This document shows positions 1 to 7,657 of a stretch of DNA of 56,556 nucleotides, piece after piece; position 1 is the first letter of the stretch, and each line of letters opens with the position of its first letter. The position numbers and the translations under genes were made by a program. Below the pieces are notes generated by a model. That model worked only from the letters and a program-made list of their open reading frames with translations, had not been told where the DNA came from and did not search any database. Source of the stretch: Segatella cerevisiae (lineage in GTDB: Bacteria; Bacteroidota; Bacteroidia; Bacteroidales; Bacteroidaceae); assembly GCF_024054555.1 (NCBI RefSeq), contig NZ_JAMXLY010000017.1:1-56556 (forward strand), read 5' to 3'.

Positions 1-182
1 TCATGGCACACAAAAGCGGAATACTCTCATGGTACGACTACCATATCTCCACGGGTAAACTTGAAGGGATAAACAACAAAATCAAGACAATGAAAAGACA
101 GGCGTATGGATATCGGGATGAGAAGTTCTTTGAACTCAAAATTCTATCGCTGCATGATAAAAACTACGCATTTGTCGGATGA
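1..182 (+). CDS. ISL3-type transposase, C-terminal end (partial)
   Basis: The reading frame is open from the left edge and stops at 180-182. The last 59 or more residues carry the pattern TGKLEGINNKIKTMKRQAYG followed by YRDEKFF and a short tail ending AFVG. This is the conserved C-terminal end of ISL3-family (DDE) transposases, which contains the catalytic-glutamate region (EGINNKIK). The enzyme would cut and join the ends of its own insertion sequence. The 5' part lies outside the window. The stop codon touches coding DNA of a Nudix gene on the other strand within a few bases, so the right end of the element is either extremely close to the stop codon or has been deleted. Family call is from remembered motif similarity. 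Confidence 0.8.
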   Translation, partial: MAHKSGILSWYDYHISTGKLEGINNKIKTMKRQAYGYRDEKFFELKILSLHDKNYAFVG

Positions 183-585
183 ACCTAAAACAATAGGTCA
201 AGTTGTTCATGGCACTGGCATTAGCGGAAATCGTCATATAAAGACTCCATGTCCCCTTGCCATATCCCGTCTCTTCAAGTAGTTCACGCTGAGCTGCTTT
301 CAACGGAGTCTCTCCTTTTTCACAAACCCCGCCACAGAGTTCGAAACGGGTCTCTCCCAATGCTTGCCTGTACTGGCGGACCATCACAAACTCCCCCTGA
401 GGTGTAATGGCAATCGTGTTGACCCAGTCAGGATACTCCAACACATAATATTCATCATTGATGACACCTGTAGGTAGTTTAACTTTATCTACTCGTGCAG
501 TAAGCCAAGGTCGCCTAATAAGGTATTTAGAATCGAGTATTTCCCATTTCCCATCATCTTTTCCACTTTTCTCTTTTCGTTCCAT
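136..585 (-). pseudogene. Nudix hydrolase, 3' end replaced by transposase DNA
   Basis: The first 133 codons encode a normal Nudix domain. The Nudix box fits G-x5-E-x7-REUxEExGU: GG, VCEKG, E, TPLKAAQ, RELLEETGY, at about residues 85-108. Such enzymes hydrolyse nucleoside diphosphates linked to another group. The surrounding sequence (WVNTIAITPQGEFVMVRQYR) resembles ADP-sugar pyrophosphatases. Similarity ends at ...NNLTYCF (about position 187). The last 16 codons are read from the antisense of the transposase gene and have no Nudix character. ADP-ribose type Nudix enzymes are usually near 180-200 residues, so the C-terminal third is missing. Whether the truncated protein folds cannot be told. 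The ATG at 585 is the natural start. Confidence 0.8.
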
Positions 586-649
586 TTGCAGAATATTTAC
601 TGTTTTATGATACTATATTCAGAAACCTTGCAGCCGGTGTGAGTCATTT

Positions 650-1048
650 CTATCGAGGCTCCCCTATCACCTTCCAGAAATCCTCGGGCAAACTGATATT
701 CTTCACTTGTTTCGCATGCTCAAAAAGCGGTGCGATCTCCTTGGGAGTAAACCCTGCAATTCCACAACCGATACGCGTGACAAGAAAGTGCAGTTGTGGA
801 TGCTGACCGGCAAAGGCAATAAACTCATCCACATAGGGACGGATTGTTTCTACACCACCTTCCATGGTAGGGATAGCATAACTCCGCCCTTGAAGTCCCG
901 TACCTTGACCAAGCACTGCGCCATAGTGACGATAAGCTGCAAGTGCAGCACCACCATAGTGCAAACCTTGACCATTACTGCCGAATACGAATATCTCATC
1001 GGCCATCAACTGCTTGATATTTTCCGGCGTAATCCTGTTCCTATCCAT
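650..1048 (-). CDS. macro-domain-like protein (A1S_2505-type)
   Basis: A 132-residue cytosolic protein. Its core, IFVFGSNGQGLHYGGAALAA then GQGTGLQGRSYAIPT, has the glycine-rich nucleotide-binding layout of macro-like folds. The family is often annotated as an A1S_2505 phage non-structural protein. The biochemical activity is not established, and binding of ADP-ribose or a related ligand is inference. The frame stays open upstream to a TTG at 1099, but a promoter -10-type box lies between 1077 and 1084, so the ATG at 1048 (MDRNRITPENIKQL) is the likely start. It is a single-gene unit lying between a Nudix gene on the same strand and a divergent gene. Two ADP-ribose-type folds side by side may be coincidence. 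Confidence 0.65.
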   Translation of the reverse strand: MDRNRITPENIKQLMADEIFVFGSNGQGLHYGGAALAAYRHYGAVLGQGTGLQGRSYAIPTMEGGVETIRPYVDEFIAFAGQHPQLHFLVTRIGCGIAGFTPKEIAPLFEHAKQVKNISLPEDFWKVIGEPR

Positions 1049-1076
1049 AACGTAATCATTTGAATACTTATCTATG

Positions 1077-1084
1077 CAAATATA
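1077..1084 (-). promoter_or_regulatory. Bacteroidota -7 box for the macro-like gene
   Basis: TATATTTG on the minus strand fits TAnnTTTG. It lies 28 nt upstream of the ATG at 1048. No good TTTG is found 19-21 nt further up, so the call rests on the -7 box alone. Confidence 0.5.
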
Positions 1085-1156
1085 ATCATTTTCTAACAAA
1101 TAGTTATAAATAAGAGTACGTATTCATGAAAGTCACTGAAAAAAGTGAAATTTTAT

Positions 1157-1187
1157 TTTGCCGTCAAATCGATTTACCGTATATTTG
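1157..1187 (+). promoter_or_regulatory. sigma-ABfr promoter of the repeat-tailed membrane protein
   Basis: TTTG (1157-1160), a 19-nt spacer, and TATATTTG (1180-1187) match the Bacteroidota housekeeping promoter. Transcription should begin near 1192. This sets the start of the next gene at the ATG of 1208, not at the GTG of 1145 which lies upstream of the promoter. Confidence 0.75.
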
Positions 1188-1207
1188 CACAACTAAATAT
1201 ATCGGTC

Positions 1208-2887
1208 ATGGTATTTCTCAGAATATTATTATTTTACGTCATTATATTTGGCATCCTTGCCCTCTGCATCAAATACTTGAAATGGATCGGAAGGAGAGGA
1301 GAAACGGAGCCCAAAGCTTCGGCTGAACAGGAAAATATTGGACAAAATCAACAACCGGAAGAACCTGAAGAGCAACCGGAGGAAAAACCTATTCCTGTAC
1401 CTCCCGTACCACCTGTCAGACCGGTTGTGCAACCTGAGAATAGGACTTATGAACAACAAGAGATTCTACCTCCACCCGTAAACAGATCTTATCAGCGACC
1501 TCCAGTCCCGCCGAGAGAACCTGTGAACGAAACACCTTATCCTCCTCAAGAGGAAGGTAATGATGACGAACAACAAAAGGCTGCAAAGAAGAAGAAAAAC
1601 TTGATTATAACCGGTATTGTCATCTGTATTATTATCTTAGCTTTCATCATCGGCAAACACTCCGGAAAGGGGAACAAGTCTGACGGTGTATCCGACAGCA
1701 GTTTGACGGAAACTCCCGCCATAGACAGCGGAGCAGAACAAGACACAACATCTGATGAGGTCGATCAAGATGACAATAATTATGATTGGCTGCAAGGTAC
1801 ATGGGTGGGACAAACGCCCTATGGTACGGTGCAACTCATTATTTCCAATAATCAAATCAAGAGTCAGGACAACAGCGGTATCTCCACTGGTACTTATGTC
1901 ATCAAGAACGGACAAATCATTGCAACTTACAAAGGCGGACAAACTTTAGCTTATTCCATAGATACCAATAGATATAGAATAGGTTACGGCAAGGGTATCT
2001 ATCTTTACAAGGGGAGCAGCGATACGCAGATGGAGGAGACTCCTGATGAAAATGAAGACGAAGGGCAAGAGCAAGAAGATAATACGCAAGGAACGGACAA
2101 CAACAATAAGAATGGACAGAATCAGGAAAAGACAGATTCTGCCAAACATTCCAAGAATACATCCAAACTTCAGAATAAAACTTCCAAATCTGATAAGACC
2201 TTAGCAAAGAACCTGAATTCTAGACAAAAGTCTAAAACGGACAAGGCTCTAGCCAAGAATCTTACTTCCAAACAAAAGTCTAAATCCGACAAGACTCTAG
2301 CCAAGAATCAAACCACTAAAAAGAATTCTACATCCGATAAGACTTTAGCCAAGAGTCAAGCTTCTAAAAAGAATTCTACATCCGATAAGACTTTAGCCAA
2401 GAGTCAAACTTCTAAAAAGAATTCTACATCTAACAAGACTTTAGCTAAGAATCAGACCACTAAAAAGAATTCTACATCTAACAAGACTTTAGCTAAGAAC
2501 CAAACTTCTAAAAAGAATTCTACATCTAACAAGACTTTAGCTAAGAATCAAACTACTAAAAAGAATTCTACATCTAACAAGACTTTAGCTAAGAATCAAA
2601 CTACTAAAAAGAATTCTACATCTAACAAGACTTTAGCCAAGAGTCAAACCACTAAAAAGAATTCTACATCTAACAAGACTTTAGCTAAGAGTCAGACCAC
2701 TAAAAAGAGTTCTACATCTAACAAGACTTTAGCTAAGAGTCAGACCACTAAAAAGAATTCTACATCTAACAAGACTCTAGCCAAGAGTCAGACCACTAAA
2801 AAGAATTCTACATCCGACAAGACTCTTGCTAAAAACCAAACTGCTAAAAAGAAGCTCAAATCCGATAAAACTTTAGCTAAAAGCTAA
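1208..2887 (+). CDS. two-helix membrane protein with lysine-rich repeat tail
   Basis: A 559-residue protein of unknown function. In order: a hydrophobic N-terminal helix (about 1-20), a proline/glutamate-rich linker with PVPPVPPVRPV (about 45-125), a KKKK stop followed by a second helix NLIITGIVICIIILAFIIG (about 128-148), an acidic Ser/Asp linker, a small beta-rich domain beginning YDWLQGTWVGQTPYG (about 190-275), an acidic Glu/Asn/Gln stretch, and from about residue 326 a tail of fifteen repeats of 16 residues, typically STSNKTLAKNQTTKKN. The tail is strongly basic and probably unfolded. It could bind an acidic polymer such as nucleic acid or an envelope polysaccharide (inference). The promoter at 1157-1187 fixes the ATG start and implies a leader of about 16 nt. 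The WLQGTW domain recalls small lipocalin-like domains, but I do not recognise a named family. Confidence 0.75.
   Translation: MVFLRILLFYVIIFGILALCIKYLKWIGRRGETEPKASAEQENIGQNQQPEEPEEQPEEKPIPVPPVPPVRPVVQPENRTYEQQEILPPPVNRSYQRPPVPPREPVNETPYPPQEEGNDDEQQKAAKKKKNLIITGIVICIIILAFIIGKHSGKGNKSDGVSDSSLTETPAIDSGAEQDTTSDEVDQDDNNYDWLQGTWVGQTPYGTVQLIISNNQIKSQDNSGISTGTYVIKNGQIIATYKGGQTLAYSIDTNRYRIGYGKGIYLYKGSSDTQMEETPDENEDEGQEQEDNTQGTDNNNKNGQNQEKTDSAKHSKNTSKLQNKTSKSDKTLAKNLNSRQKSKTDKALAKNLTSKQKSKSDKTLAKNQTTKKNSTSDKTLAKSQASKKNSTSDKTLAKSQTSKKNSTSNKTLAKNQTTKKNSTSNKTLAKNQTSKKNSTSNKTLAKNQTTKKNSTSNKTLAKNQTTKKNSTSNKTLAKSQTTKKNSTSNKTLAKSQTTKKSSTSNKTLAKSQTTKKNSTSNKTLAKSQTTKKNSTSDKTLAKNQTAKKKLKSDKTLAKS
2183..2884 (+). 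repeat. 48-bp in-frame tandem repeat, 14 full copies plus 30 bp
   Basis: The 702 bp divide exactly into 14 units of 48 bp and a last partial unit of 30 bp, each encoding S-x-S-[DN]-KTLAK-[NS]-Q-[TA]-x-KK-x. Outer copies (units 1-3 and 14-15) are diverged. Units 4 to 13 are almost identical in DNA, differing mostly at single positions (AAC or GAT/GAC; AAT or AGT). This is the pattern of recent expansion from the centre, and copy number is likely to vary between strains. Confidence 0.95.
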
Positions 2888-2939
2888 ATTTTCTATCAGA
2901 GACTTAAATGAGACTTAGCTTTAGCCGAAAACAAATCCG

Positions 2940-2987
2940 TTCCCTCCCGTTCCCTTCTCATTCCCTATACGTTCCCTCACCGTTCCC
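2940..2987. repeat. TTCCCT boxes repeated every 10-11 bp
   Basis: TTCCC occurs at 2940, 2950, 2961, 2972 and 2983, mostly as CGTTCCCT. Spacings are 10, 11, 11 and 11 bp, about one DNA turn. No promoter is adjacent. Confidence 0.8.
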
Positions 2988-3045
2988 TATTTGGGCTTTT
3001 TGTTGACAAAACGGTTGTGGCAATCTGTTGACGTGCGTTATCAGG

Positions 3046-3192
3046 GTGTAAGGACGTACGTCATTAGGGGCTCATGTCGTACGTCTTGACAGTGTAAGGA
3101 CGTACGTAAACAGAACCCCATAAAGCACGTGAACAGAACCCCATAAAACTTATCAACAGAACCCATAAAACTCATCAATAAAACCTCATGGA
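3046..3192. repeat. two nested short repeat families
   Basis: GTGTAAGGACGTACGT is present twice (3046-3061 and 3092-3107). It is followed by a 23-bp tandem repeat with core ACAGAACCCCATAAA at 3110-3124 and 3133-3147, a copy one base shorter at 3156-3169, and a degenerate fourth unit to about 3192. ACGTACGT itself is palindromic. Confidence 0.8.
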
Positions 3193-3530
3193 ACTGTGAG
3201 CAGAATGTATAATAGTGTATCAACGAGATTCATTGATAAGTATCAATGACATGTATGGATGTGCATCTTCAGAAGCGAAAACGTGCTCCAATAGAAACGA
3301 GAAACATCAAACTCTGTCAGATGAAAGAAAAATCATCTTCAATACTAGCAGCGGAACTGATAAAATCCCTCCCAACAACATCATGAACCTCTATGATAAT
3401 AAATTCAGGGAAGAAACCGGCAAGAACTGAGCAGCAGACGGAAATGCTTAAAATAGTCACTGTGCCGGACGGCTATGAAAATTTTCCCATATATAATCTG
3501 CAACACCACATATATAAAGAGGTGTAAAAT

Positions 3531-3602
3531 GATCCGGATATGTGGTCTGATTTGGATACAGAGAATGATTCGGATATGTGATCCGACTTGGATACAGAGC
3601 AC
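3531..3602. repeat. 36-bp direct tandem duplication
   Basis: Two adjacent copies (3531-3566 and 3567-3602), each beginning GAT[C/T]CGGATATGTG and ending TTGGATACAGAG plus three bases. They differ at only a few positions. No coding function is apparent. Confidence 0.85.
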
Positions 3603-3645
3603 AAAGGCAATTAGCCCCAAAATCGGGTGAGAGGTTTAAAATTTA

Positions 3646-3653
3646 TAACTTTG
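3646..3653 (+). promoter_or_regulatory. orphan -7 box TAACTTTG
   Basis: The box fits TAnnTTTG, but there is no matching TTTG upstream and no gene begins in the next 400 bp. It could be a chance match, the relic of a lost gene, or the promoter of a short noncoding transcript. Confidence 0.25.
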
Positions 3654-3939
3654 TGGTTGAAAGGCCGCTTCTCAGATGGAAACACGATGAAAAATTACAT
3701 TCCTTCTCTGAGGTAAAGGGTCTAAAAGTCCGACAAGCTTTGACTCAGTTTATCTAATTATCCCAGTCAACTCCCAGTTTCTTGAGAGCACGAAATCATT
3801 TCTTCTTCCGATACGATTTCTCAAATACCTTCCGAAAAACACAATACCTTTCATTGATATTCAATAGCAATCTGAATCCCAAGTCAAGAAGATATTAAAG
3901 TTAATCTTACTCAAAAGCAAAAGAATAAACCAATCGTTC

Positions 3940-3971
3940 TTTGGATTTTTTCAAAATATTGGTTAATTTTG
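3940..3971 (+). promoter_or_regulatory. sigma-ABfr promoter of the FabK-like gene
   Basis: TTTG (3940-3943), a 20-nt spacer and TAATTTTG (3964-3971) match the consensus at both elements. Transcription should start near 3976 and give a leader of about 129 nt before the ATG at 4105. Confidence 0.75.
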
Positions 3972-4104
3972 AACTTTGGAAACATTCAATGCTCAACAAA
4001 TCATCAGAAGCGATTCACGCAAACTGTAGGAAAAGCGTTGTTGTTTTCTATTCATGCAAAGAAAACACTGTTCAGAATAGTTAACCAATTTAAGAATTAG
4101 ACCG

Positions 4105-5061
4105 ATGAAGGAAAGCAATAGAATCACTCAAATATTCGGGATCAGATACCCTATTATACAAGGTGGAATGGCATGGTGCAGCGGATGGCGGTTAGCCTCA
4201 GCTGTAAGCAACGCAGGAGGTTTAGGTTTGTTAGGCGCAAGCACGATGCACCCTGAGGTCCTGAGGGAACATATCCGAAAGATGAAAGCTGTCACGACTA
4301 AACCCTGGGGCGTCAATATACCATTGATGTATCCGGAAATGGAAACCCTTGTTCAGATCATCATTGATGAAGGGGTGAAGATCGTATTCACCTCAGCAGG
4401 GAATCCGAAGACCTATACCCAAAGGTTCCACGATGCCGGAATAAAAGTAGCCCATGTTGTATCTAGCAGTAAATTCGCTGAAAAAAGTGAATCTGCCGGT
4501 GTCGATGCCATTGTCGCTGAAGGATTCGAGGCAGGCGGCCATAATGGAAGAGAAGAAACCACTACCCTCGCCCTGATTCCACAGGTCAGGAAAGCCACCC
4601 GTCTCCCTCTCATTGCTGCAGGAGGTATTGCTTCCGGTGAGGCGATACTGGCAATGGAAGCATTAGGGGCTGAAGGCGTACAGATAGGAACGCTCTTTGC
4701 ATTGTCACGGGAAAGTTCCGCTGCCGATTCCTTCAAGGAGAAGTGCACCTCATTAAAAGAAGGCGATACCATGCTCTGTCTCAAGAAGATCGCGCCGACA
4801 CGCATGGTCAAGAATGCTCTTTTCCAACGTCTCTCACAGGCTGAGAACAATGGGGCTGAAGTAGAAGAACTCCGTACGATATTAGGGAAAAAGGCTGCAA
4901 AAGCAGGTATCTTCGAAGGTGACACTGAGAACGGTGAACTCGAGATCGGTGAAATAGCATCTTCCATTCATTCTATCAATACGGTCAAAGAAATCATGTG
5001 CCAACTCTTGACGGAGTATCAAGATACCAAGAAGCGCATCCTCTCCTGTCCTGAGGAATGA
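4105..5061 (+). CDS. FMN-dependent nitronate monooxygenase / FabK-like enoyl reductase
   Basis: A 318-residue TIM-barrel flavoprotein. The start IRYPIIQGGMAWCSGW, the segment AVSNAGGLGLLGA, the GFEAGGHNGREETTTLALIP loop and the late IAAGGIASGEAI / GAEGVQIGT phosphate-binding strands are typical of the 2-nitropropane dioxygenase/FabK family that binds FMN. In FabK-type enzymes the HxGR-type loop (here GGHNGREETT) faces the FMN. The protein could therefore reduce enoyl-ACP in fatty-acid synthesis or oxidise nitronates; sequence alone does not decide. Length is normal. It stands alone with its own promoter and convergent to kup, so there is no operon context to help. Confidence 0.85.
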   Translation: MKESNRITQIFGIRYPIIQGGMAWCSGWRLASAVSNAGGLGLLGASTMHPEVLREHIRKMKAVTTKPWGVNIPLMYPEMETLVQIIIDEGVKIVFTSAGNPKTYTQRFHDAGIKVAHVVSSSKFAEKSESAGVDAIVAEGFEAGGHNGREETTTLALIPQVRKATRLPLIAAGGIASGEAILAMEALGAEGVQIGTLFALSRESSAADSFKEKCTSLKEGDTMLCLKKIAPTRMVKNALFQRLSQAENNGAEVEELRTILGKKAAKAGIFEGDTENGELEIGEIASSIHSINTVKEIMCQLLTEYQDTKKRILSCPEE

Positions 5062-5328
5062 GTCTTTGTCTATCACAAGAATAAAAAGTTAATATGGACA
5101 GAATCTGATGTTGTGCAAATGACTTATTTGTCAAGACAGCAAACCGAGCATCCGCTCTTTATGTTGTCATCTACAAATCCGTTGTCCACACGGATACGAG
5201 AATAAGTTGATCGGCACGAAATGAGAAAATTTGATTCAGAAGTTCCAATCTTTTAGCGGACGAGATTCCTCGGCTGCCTTTACAACAGCATATACCGTTG
5301 CCCTCTTCAATAGACCGAATAATTTTAT

Positions 5329-5366
5329 AAAAGACGGTGTCTTGAAATCTCAAGACCTCGTCTTTT
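5329..5366. terminator. bidirectional terminator overlapping the kup stop codon
   Basis: AAAAGACG (5329-5336) pairs with CGTCTTTT (5359-5366) and GTCTTGA (5339-5345) with TCAAGAC (5350-5356), loop AATC. U-rich runs follow in both directions. The stop codon of kup (5350-5352) lies inside the stem. The hairpin can serve both the FabK-like gene and kup. Confidence 0.8.
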
Positions 5367-7392
5367 TATTCTTTTTAAACTTATTTCTTTCAGGTTTAAT
5401 TCTTTTAGGTTCGATACATTCAGGTTCAATCCTTTCAAGTTCCCTTTGAATACGGTTTACATTCCCGACCTTGACGATCAGAGGAACTTTTTCAACCATC
5501 ACGTTACTCGTGTCCAATCCAAATGCAGCAGGGATACTTTGCTTCATCTTGGAGAGGAAGTTGTATGTTCCCATGATCATCTTCTTCGACATCGTAAGCG
5601 TGCTGACGGAAGTATAGATACGTTTGATGATCACAAACACAAAATTCCCGGGGATCCCTTCTTTCTTCAAGGAAGGATAGCAACTGGCCAGATCAAATTC
5701 ATGACTGGCGACCAGATCTTCTATGATCTGTCGGAAATACTGGTTGACATAAGGTTGTACTCTAAAGCCCAACCGGACATTGACTCTGAAGAGAGTATCA
5801 GGGATCAGAGAGGTAAAAGAATAAGCCAATGTAGACGGTTCATCCTCATAAGACACATGGAGCAACCAATAATGATCAGCTCTCACCGGGTGCTTGTTGA
5901 TGATGGAATACATGATCTTCTGTTCTACTTCATAGTCCTTGCTCAGTTTGCTCAAATACACCACGTTCGTGGCAAACTTCGGGATCGAATCGTCAGCCTT
6001 GATGTCCGAGAGGACCTGAAAATATTTCCGGATATCCAAAGGCAGCACCTGAGTATTCCTGATCCGTGACGCATTGTACCAGACATACATGATGAAAGAA
6101 ATGATGCCGGCCAGAGACAACGTCACCCAACCGCCATGGACAAACTTGAACAGATTGGCAATCAAGAAAAGGGACTCCATGCATACGAAGAACGTGATGA
6201 CCGGGAACACGATCCACTTGCTCACCCGCCGCTGAAGCATGAATTCCCGAAGGAGAAGTGTCGTCATCAGCATCGTGATCGTGATGGCCAGTCCATAGGC
6301 AGCCTCCATCCTAGAAGAGTTTCCGAAGAAAATGACGACCAGAGAGACACAAAGCCACAGACAGAGATTCACGATAGGGATATATAACTGTCCCTTGATG
6401 TCTGTAGGATATTTGATACGCTGACGCGGCCAGAAGGACAAGTTCATCGCTTCACTGAAGATGGTGAAGGAGCCACTGATCAAAGCCTGACTGGCAATGA
6501 TCGCGGCAATGGTTGCCATTAAGATACCGAAGAACAGCATGCCATGAGGCATGATCGCATAAAAAGGATTCAGTTCGGGGGAAAGACTGCCACGATGAGC
6601 AATAATCCATGCCCCCTGACCCAAATAACTCAAGAGAAGGGTAATCTTCACGAAGACCCAACTGATCCGGATGTTCTTTTCTCCACAATGTCCAAGATCA
6701 GAATACAAGGCTTCCGCTCCTGTCGTACACAAGAACACTGCCCCCAAGATGAGAAACCATTGCGGATCATGGATGAGCAGGCGGATGGCATAATAGGGAT
6801 TGAAAGCATAAAGTATGTGCGCATAATCACTGATATGAGCCAAACCAATTATTCCGATCATAGAGAACCAGATGAACATCAAAGGTCCGAACAAGCGCCC
6901 TATCTTCTCTGTACCAAACTGCTGGATAAAGAACAGGACTGTGATGATACACAGACAGATAGGGATGACAGGTGTAGAAGGTTCGTAAGCTTTCAAACCT
7001 TCCACGGCAGACATCACCGTAATAGACGGCGTGATCACCCCATCAGCAATCAAAGTACTCGACCCGATGATCGCCACCAGATAAAGCCAGCGCTTGCGGT
7101 GCTTGCGGATCAGTGCATAGAGAGCAAGAATACCGCCTTCACCGTTATTGTCAGCCTGCAATGCCAAAATAACGTATTTTACAGTAGTTTGCAGAGTAAT
7201 GGTCCAGATAATACAAGACACAGCTCCAATGATATAATCAGGATCTATCACTTGAGTCGCACCTACAATTGCCCTCATGACATAAAGAGGGGAGGTACCG
7301 ATATCTCCGTAAACAATACCAAGAGTTACAATAAGTCCCCAAAAGCTAAGACGATGACATTGCTTGTGACCCACGTTATCTTGAAAAGCCAT
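5350..7392 (-). CDS. kup: Kup-type potassium uptake transporter
   Basis: A 680-residue inner-membrane protein of the KUP/HAK/KT family, which imports potassium, usually with protons. The signature GIVYGDIGTSPLYV is at about residues 26-39, followed by about 12 hydrophobic helices to residue 450, and a cytosolic domain of about 200 residues. GGEGGILALYALIRK-like sequence (here NNGEGGILALYALIRKH) is also characteristic. The last 30 residues form an unusual charged tail with repeated [IP]EP/IKP steps (ERIEPECIEPKRIKPER) ending in KFKKNKKTRS. The tail looks like an expanded 15-bp repeat. The gene is monocistronic, with a -7 box at 7421-7428 and a terminator hairpin overlapping its stop. Confidence 0.95.
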   Translation of the reverse strand: MAFQDNVGHKQCHRLSFWGLIVTLGIVYGDIGTSPLYVMRAIVGATQVIDPDYIIGAVSCIIWTITLQTTVKYVILALQADNNGEGGILALYALIRKHRKRWLYLVAIIGSSTLIADGVITPSITVMSAVEGLKAYEPSTPVIPICLCIITVLFFIQQFGTEKIGRLFGPLMFIWFSMIGIIGLAHISDYAHILYAFNPYYAIRLLIHDPQWFLILGAVFLCTTGAEALYSDLGHCGEKNIRISWVFVKITLLLSYLGQGAWIIAHRGSLSPELNPFYAIMPHGMLFFGILMATIAAIIASQALISGSFTIFSEAMNLSFWPRQRIKYPTDIKGQLYIPIVNLCLWLCVSLVVIFFGNSSRMEAAYGLAITITMLMTTLLLREFMLQRRVSKWIVFPVITFFVCMESLFLIANLFKFVHGGWVTLSLAGIISFIMYVWYNASRIRNTQVLPLDIRKYFQVLSDIKADDSIPKFATNVVYLSKLSKDYEVEQKIMYSIINKHPVRADHYWLLHVSYEDEPSTLAYSFTSLIPDTLFRVNVRLGFRVQPYVNQYFRQIIEDLVASHEFDLASCYPSLKKEGIPGNFVFVIIKRIYTSVSTLTMSKKMIMGTYNFLSKMKQSIPAAFGLDTSNVMVEKVPLIVKVGNVNRIQRELERIEPECIEPKRIKPERNKFKKNKKTRS

Positions 7393-7420
7393 AATTCTTA
7401 TATTTTCTATACAACGAACG

Positions 7421-7428
7421 CAAAATTA
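7421..7428 (-). promoter_or_regulatory. -7 box for kup
   Basis: TAATTTTG on the minus strand, 28 nt upstream of the kup ATG at 7392. The upstream TTTG element is not evident. Confidence 0.5.
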
Positions 7429-7657
7429 ACATTTTTCTATTTCATCCTATCATTTATATAGATATTTCTAAAGTTATATGAATTATTTAACACTTGTACA
7501 TATCTTTTTAATTTGCTACGCAGACCGTGACTTTCCCATGTGGATAACTGATAAAAAGAACACGGTAAAAATATAACTACACTCCTGTAATCCAATAACT
7601 TCAGGCGATGAGCAGTCTGACCCGAACCAAATGCTCTGAACAATAGGAAGAAAACAG

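Larger units (their letters stand above)
2888..4104. other. 1.2 kb stretch without a convincing gene
   Basis: No open frame here has recognisable protein features. Two frames of 71 codons (3215-3430 forward, 3405-3620 reverse) have no start context, promoter or family motif and the reverse one is created by a repeat. The stretch holds separate short tandem repeats (2940-2987, 3046-3107, 3110-3192, 3531-3602), an orphan TAACTTTG box at 3646-3653, and the promoter of the next gene at 3940-3971. It may be the remains of decayed genes or insertion sequences. Confidence 0.6.

Noticed and set aside
2183..2884. CRISPR array
   Set aside because: Repeats are directly adjacent with no unique spacers and lie in frame inside a protein gene.
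3215..3620. Two 71-codon frames in the gene-poor stretch
   Set aside because: One has no recognisable content; the other is created by the 36-bp duplication.
6544..7461. Forward open frame of 305 codons
   Set aside because: Antisense to kup; composition is that of a reversed membrane protein gene (rich in His, Asp, Arg, Gln).
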